DNA from: Hofstenia miamia
Lineage: Eukaryota; Xenacoelomorpha; Acoela
NCBI GenBank assembly: GCA_004352715.1
Contig: SCFE01000082.1
Location: 1,150,179-1,214,178 of the forward strand
Reading direction: 5' to 3'
DNA: 64,000 nucleotides
The notes beneath the pieces were generated by a model that did not search any database, was not told the origin of the DNA, and was given only the letters and a program-made list of their open reading frames with translations. This document shows, piece by piece, positions 59,351-64,000 of the stretch (position 1 is the first letter of the stretch; each line of letters begins with the position of its first letter). A program made the position numbers and the translations under genes.

Positions 59351-61364
59351 GTGGTAACTTCATTTTTATTCTACTGTCTATGGATGCAATAGTCACTCAC
59401 ATGAAAATTGTAACACTACATTACATACAAGCAAATTAGGCTTACGATAGTTTGCTTTCTTAACTCTTTTTTTATAAAAATTCTTCAAAACTGCTAACTG
59501 CACACTATTACTTCAATCCGTATTTAATTACAGTTAGGTTTTAATATTTCATAGCTTGTATAATCTAGATCCAAAATGCCATTGTGCTATTTCCTAGTTC
59601 ACACTTTTCTAAAATTATAAGACGATATAAACATTTAGTCTGCTCCAGAATAAGATCAAGCAAAGTTAAATTTGTTGGTCATCAACTATTAATGTAATAT
59701 GTATGTATTAATTTGTGCTTAAGAAGAGTTTTCCCTCGCAATAGTTATAATATAATTCTCTATTTTCCTCAATTCTTTATTAACATTATGTGAGTGTTTC
59801 GCTATATTTGCATTTTCCACTAACAAAACAGTGAATATTACATTTACCAAACGGAACTAATTTTTATATTTATGCTATTTGTATATTAGATGGATCTTAC
59901 ATCAGTCGAAAGGTGAGCACATTTGTTGACCATGAGGAAGTTCCGAATTAGGCGTTGTTTGTGTTGTGAACTATTTCCGTAGAATTCGGCTTAGCACATG
60001 GAAACTATTTTACCTTCTTTGTTTCATTATATTTTTGTGTTGTATGTAACTTTGGTGACTTATCTTACAGAGCATTCATAATTTAATAAATGAGTTGCAA
60101 GTCCTTTTCTTTTAAGGTATGTTAATCTATTAGTCGTTTCAACTTGTAATCTCTGCAAATAATAAAGCAAGGTTGTGTGTGTTTTTGTGTTACATAAAAT
60201 TTTGGGTGAATGTTTATTGTATGCACATAATCAAAACCCGTGAGACGGAAATGGGTTATTTGCCATTTCAAAATGTGATTCGAGAAAAATATAACGAAAA
60301 AGGGAATAAAATTTTCACTTGGAGAAAATGCTTTCAATAAATTATACATTGTAAATGCGTGAATGCAAACATGTAATAAGAGATTTGTGTGAGCGTTTAT
60401 ATGTGTATACTACTTAAGATGTGGCAATCCCAATGCATGCTAGTTTCACAAGTGTTGTTGGTTTTTCAAAATCGCCTCTAATGAAGGAATTAAAAAACAC
60501 TCATCTATGCAGATAATGCCTGATAAATATAAAATTCAGCATCAATTACATTTTATCGTTTCTTGATTTTTATCGAGAAACACAGGAAGAGAAAACTAGT
60601 ATTTTATTTTTTTTAAAGTGCATTGAATCATGCAGATCATTTAATAAAATGCGAAAATATTTCCAACAAAACACAACCATAATTTCTCCATTCTAGGAAA
60701 TGCCAAAATGAAGAAGTTGTTTTCAAAAGTTTTTTTATTTTTCATAAGGAAATATATGAAAAGGCAAAAACCCCAATTTTGAAAAACATACAAATGTTAG
60801 AATATGGATTAAGACATGGTATTCTTAATAATACTAATGTTAGTATCATTCTATGAAGTGGAAATAAAAATAGTGCTTGGAATGACGTAACGGGTTTAAA
60901 GTCGTAAAAAATTGTATTAACGAACTTTCTTTAAATTACTTTTAGTGTCGTAGCGTTATGACTTTGTGTTTTTGTCTTGTTTCTATGTTGGAAAATTGTT
61001 CTTGAAATAATACATGGATATGATGATTAGCTTCCTAGCATCAATTATGCAAAGATAATCAATGCGTTTCCCACTAGCAATTTATTTTTTATATTACATG
61101 AAAAAAATATCGTTCCGTTTTCTCTCGCATTGCAAAGTACATCAAAGATTAAAGTGCACTACTGATCAATTTAATAGATTCGATGAATTAACTACTTTGA
61201 AAGATTCCAAACATTGAAGTGCTTGTTTGCTTTCTGGGTGTCGGCAAATTAGTGCATTCTCGGTCTTATTAAAATTCGATTCAAATCTATGTCAGTCTGT
61301 TTTTAAAATGCGATTTGTATATCATTAGCAACTGTGCCTTGAATATTTTTATAATTATGCTTTT
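59351..61364. other. AT-rich spacer, no gene seen
   Basis: No supported feature; the 75-codon minus-strand frame at 60122-60349 has no recognisable domain. Confidence 0.4.
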
Positions 61365-61490
61365 TCCTAATTTTCAGGATGAAACGAATTTCTTTGGGAT
61401 TCAGTATGCGAAAACAACGGCTGCCGTTAATGCTGCGTAATTAATTGAAGCCCCAGCAATTGCAGTGGAAGATCAAAGCATGTTATGCTG
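61365..61490 (+). other. Mixed-composition island: possible enhancer or tiny terminal exon
   Basis: A pyrimidine-rich CTTTTTCCTAATTTTCAG acceptor-like sequence ends at 61377. The frame starting at 61378 reads DETNFFGIQYAKTTAAVNAA and a TAA (61438-61440). The FFGIQY word resembles the YFGL-Y motif of FERM F1 lobes, but the downstream residues do not continue that family. The following AATTAATTGAAG, AGATCAAAG (TCF/LEF-type) and ATAATTAATTTAATG words favour an enhancer instead. Neither reading is secure. Confidence 0.2.
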
Positions 61491-62396
61491 GAAATAATTA
61501 ATTTAATGTCTTTCGTATCCAATACTATGTTTTTTCACTTTTTGATTTCACTGTACATAGTATGACATCTAGGTAAAACTCTTACTTCACTGTGACAAAC
61601 AAAAAAGAGTAGGGTCTAGTAACAATGTTGTTTGGTATATTTAAAAAGTAGGATCTTCTGAATTTTAACTTCACATAGTTTCAATGGAACAGGAGGATAA
61701 ATGCTTTTAAACGTCTTTGGACAGTATTCACACTTCAAAATAACAACGTGGCCAACAGACCTGCATTTTATTAAGTAGATTTAGATTCAAAAGCTGAGCT
61801 TCTTCGAACTTTGACTGCATATCTTTCGCCCCGCAATCATCTAATTATAGATTAAGAAATGAGCTTACGTCAATAAAAATTGTATTCAACCACTTATCTA
61901 GCCTCCTGTGCAAGTGCTGTTTGCAGAAACTTAATTGAATTTGTCTGTGCTTCTTTGTGGGCTGATTCAATATGAACGACATATTAGCACTCCATGGTAA
62001 CACAAAATACATTGTAAATAATCATATCTACTGAAGCCATAACTTCTTTTTGTACAATGAATTTTAAGTTTCAATTTTATCAGTTGTTTTGTTTAATTAA
62101 ACTTTATTAGTTTTTCTATTACGTTTTTCAAACAGATTTTGTTCAAATTTTCACAGAAAAGACGTGTTATGAGTCAACAGCTGATTAGATATCCAGACTG
62201 GTGCGAATAACTGTATGCATTTTGCAGGTGAATAATTTGTTTCCCATTATGTGTATAGCATTCATTGATTTACTGCTGAAGATTTTTTTGAATCTGCATT
62301 GAAATTTATGACGATTACCGTAAGAATAATGCATTACCAAAAATTCAATTGGGTATTTGAATGGAGAGGAATATGAGTATACAAACAAACACACCC
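61491..62396. other. Spacer, no gene seen
   Basis: No supported feature. A 160-codon minus-strand frame (62185-62667) begins beyond it and owes its length to the TA array. Confidence 0.4.
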
Positions 62397-62494
62397 ATAT
62401 ATATATATATATATATATATATAGTATATATACATATATATATATAATATATATATATATTTGTATATATATATACATATATATATGTATATAT
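62397..62494. repeat. Compound (TA)n array
   Basis: About 100 bp of TA repeats with GT, CA and TT interruptions, the longest ungapped TA array in the window. Confidence 0.95.
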
Positions 62495-64000
62495 GGTGTT
62501 GGAAAAATGGTGGTAGACACTAAAATATTTCGGTGAATTCCTTTGTACATTTCATGCTCGAAGAGCTGTTTTATTATACAGTATAATGCATTAAAATACT
62601 CTACGTTTTTCATATAATAGACAATGTCTCTGGAATTCACTTCCATCAGAATTACATGCATCATCAAGTCTAAGTAGCTTTAACCCCTTCAGCACGACTT
62701 TATGAACAATCGTTTCGTATACTGTGTATCATATGGATCAGGCAGATGATCCATCGTTCTAAAGGGGTTAAAAAAATTTGAAGCTGCATCCTTTTAAATC
62801 ATATTTTTATTTTAGTGCATAGTTTTGTTCTGCATCACTTTTGAGCAGCAATATTTGTGATAAAAGTGTAACCCTTATTATAATAATAAGTATTAAAAAA
62901 TTTTGAAATTCTTGATTTTACTTCGGTCCACTTGAAAGAATTTTTAGATTTGCATAAATTACCATAAATTATAAAATGTATTTTTTGATTAGATATGTAA
63001 AATCCAACATGCTATCAATAGATTGATAAAATTTTATTTTGTTATTTTAAATTCACTTCGCAGTAATCAAAATGAATTCTGAGGTGTTGGCTATACCCTT
63101 GTTTTAATATAAAGGACAGAATATGCTGTGCACTTCTCCAATTGCTTTTATATTTTTTCATTTTAAGGCTTTTCTTAAGGAGCCTGTAGATTGCTCTCTT
63201 ATTTCATTATCAGTATAAAATCTTGGGAAGATGCATCGTAATGTTTTTACACACTTTAAGTGTAATCACTGCATGATCCAATAGCTTTTGCCAAAACTAG
63301 TGGAATTTGTATCAGTCTTTTTTTTCACAATTTTTTAAGAAAAATGTCTATTATATATTCATCCTTCAAATTGTGTTTTTGTTATTAAACAACAATTGCA
63401 CTGTGTAATGAAATAATATTTGGACACAAAGTTATTCCAGTTAATAACATATCGCCTGGATTTAATAATAAGACATCTCTTCCAATCCACCTGCCCAACA
63501 TAACAAAATAATCACATTTAAAAAATTAATCATTTCGCACATTTGTTGAACTAGAATTAGAACGTGCGATTAGTTTTAGTCTTATAATTGCAATTCAGCA
63601 AACAGAACTAATGTTTTGCTATCCACAACATCTGTTTAAAGTGCGAAATTGTTCGCATTCGGATATATGTTGAAATAATCGACGGTTTTTTTATTATATA
63701 AGCTCGTTTTTTTTCTATCGTAATAAAATTTAAAACTCTTTATTAAGCAAGCTTATGTTGCAACAATTCTATTCGCATTACGGCTATTTGACATTGCGTT
63801 ATTTGAATAGCTAAAATATTCCGCTAGTTACAATTTAAGTAAGAATCAAATTTACTTGTAAAGAATGAATCGTGGTTGACTCAGTTGAAATTAATTTTTA
63901 ATTCTTCTCTCCACATAATAAATTAATTCGCTAATAATTATTTATCCAGCTGTTAAAGAAGCGAATGACATTAAACTCTTGAAATCCAATGTTTCATCAT
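62495..64000. other. AT-rich spacer, no gene seen
   Basis: No gene. The minus-strand sequence just beside the TA array (about 62500-62560) reads GGAATTCACCGAAATATTTT and may be a further TA-associated repeat, but no second copy is in the window. Confidence 0.4.

Noticed and set aside
62185-62667. 160-codon minus-strand open frame
   Set aside because: The central third is Tyr/Ile repeats encoded by a (TA)n array; no domain on either side.

Overview
This window reads as nuclear DNA of an invertebrate animal. It is strongly A+T-rich, has no operons, ribosome-binding sites or long open frames, and carries many (TA)n arrays, assembly gaps and decayed eukaryotic transposons: a Penelope-like element, an APE-type LINE, pogo/Tigger-like and hAT-like DNA transposons, and several MITEs. 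I cannot assign a phylum from the sequence alone. No intact protein-coding gene, tRNA or rRNA was found; the longest open frames are short, lack recognisable domains, or are shadows of hairpins, (TA)n arrays or gap Ns. The window is best read as a gene desert or the inside of a very large intron.

Layout. 1-10.3 kb: AT-rich spacer with a (TA)n-bounded inverted-repeat element (617-949) and several islands of mixed, CpG-containing sequence that look like possible enhancers (about 3.4, 4.1, 5.3 and 6.0 kb). 10.3-12 kb: a contig-end duplication around a gap, a 444-bp MITE and a mariner-like end. 12-26 kb: mostly featureless, with local direct repeats at 15.5, 16.8 and 21.5-22.0 kb. 26-31 kb: a dense transposon cluster, with a hairpin MITE (26.7), an internally deleted pogo/Tigger-like element keeping its transposase C-terminus (28.6-29.1), a 510-bp hAT-like MITE with an 8-bp target duplication (29.2-29.7) and a 302-bp MITE (30.1). 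31-38 kb: more repeats, a MITE with C/G-block ends (34.1-34.6), a 274-bp tandem duplication and an unrecognised broken coding remnant (37.3-37.7). 39.9-41.3 kb: a Penelope-like fragment with a GIY-YIG endonuclease start, set between (TA)n arrays and gaps.

44.7-47.2 kb holds the most informative object: a minus-strand LINE with ORF1, APE endonuclease, pre-RT linker and C-terminal domain in the right order, but with the reverse-transcriptase core cleanly missing. It ends in a (GAA)n/(GAT)n tail, and a 234-bp TA-duplicating MITE sits inside its ORF1. 47-64 kb: spacer with another gap duplication, (TA)n arrays, a (TAA)n/(TTA)n block, a second copy of a 31.6-kb dispersed repeat, and enhancer-like islands at 56.1, 59.0-59.3 and 61.4 kb; the last may alternatively be a tiny terminal exon.

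No set of genes acts together here. What the window records is layered transposon insertion, deletion and nesting in otherwise non-coding DNA. Regulatory calls are inference from composition and short motifs only.
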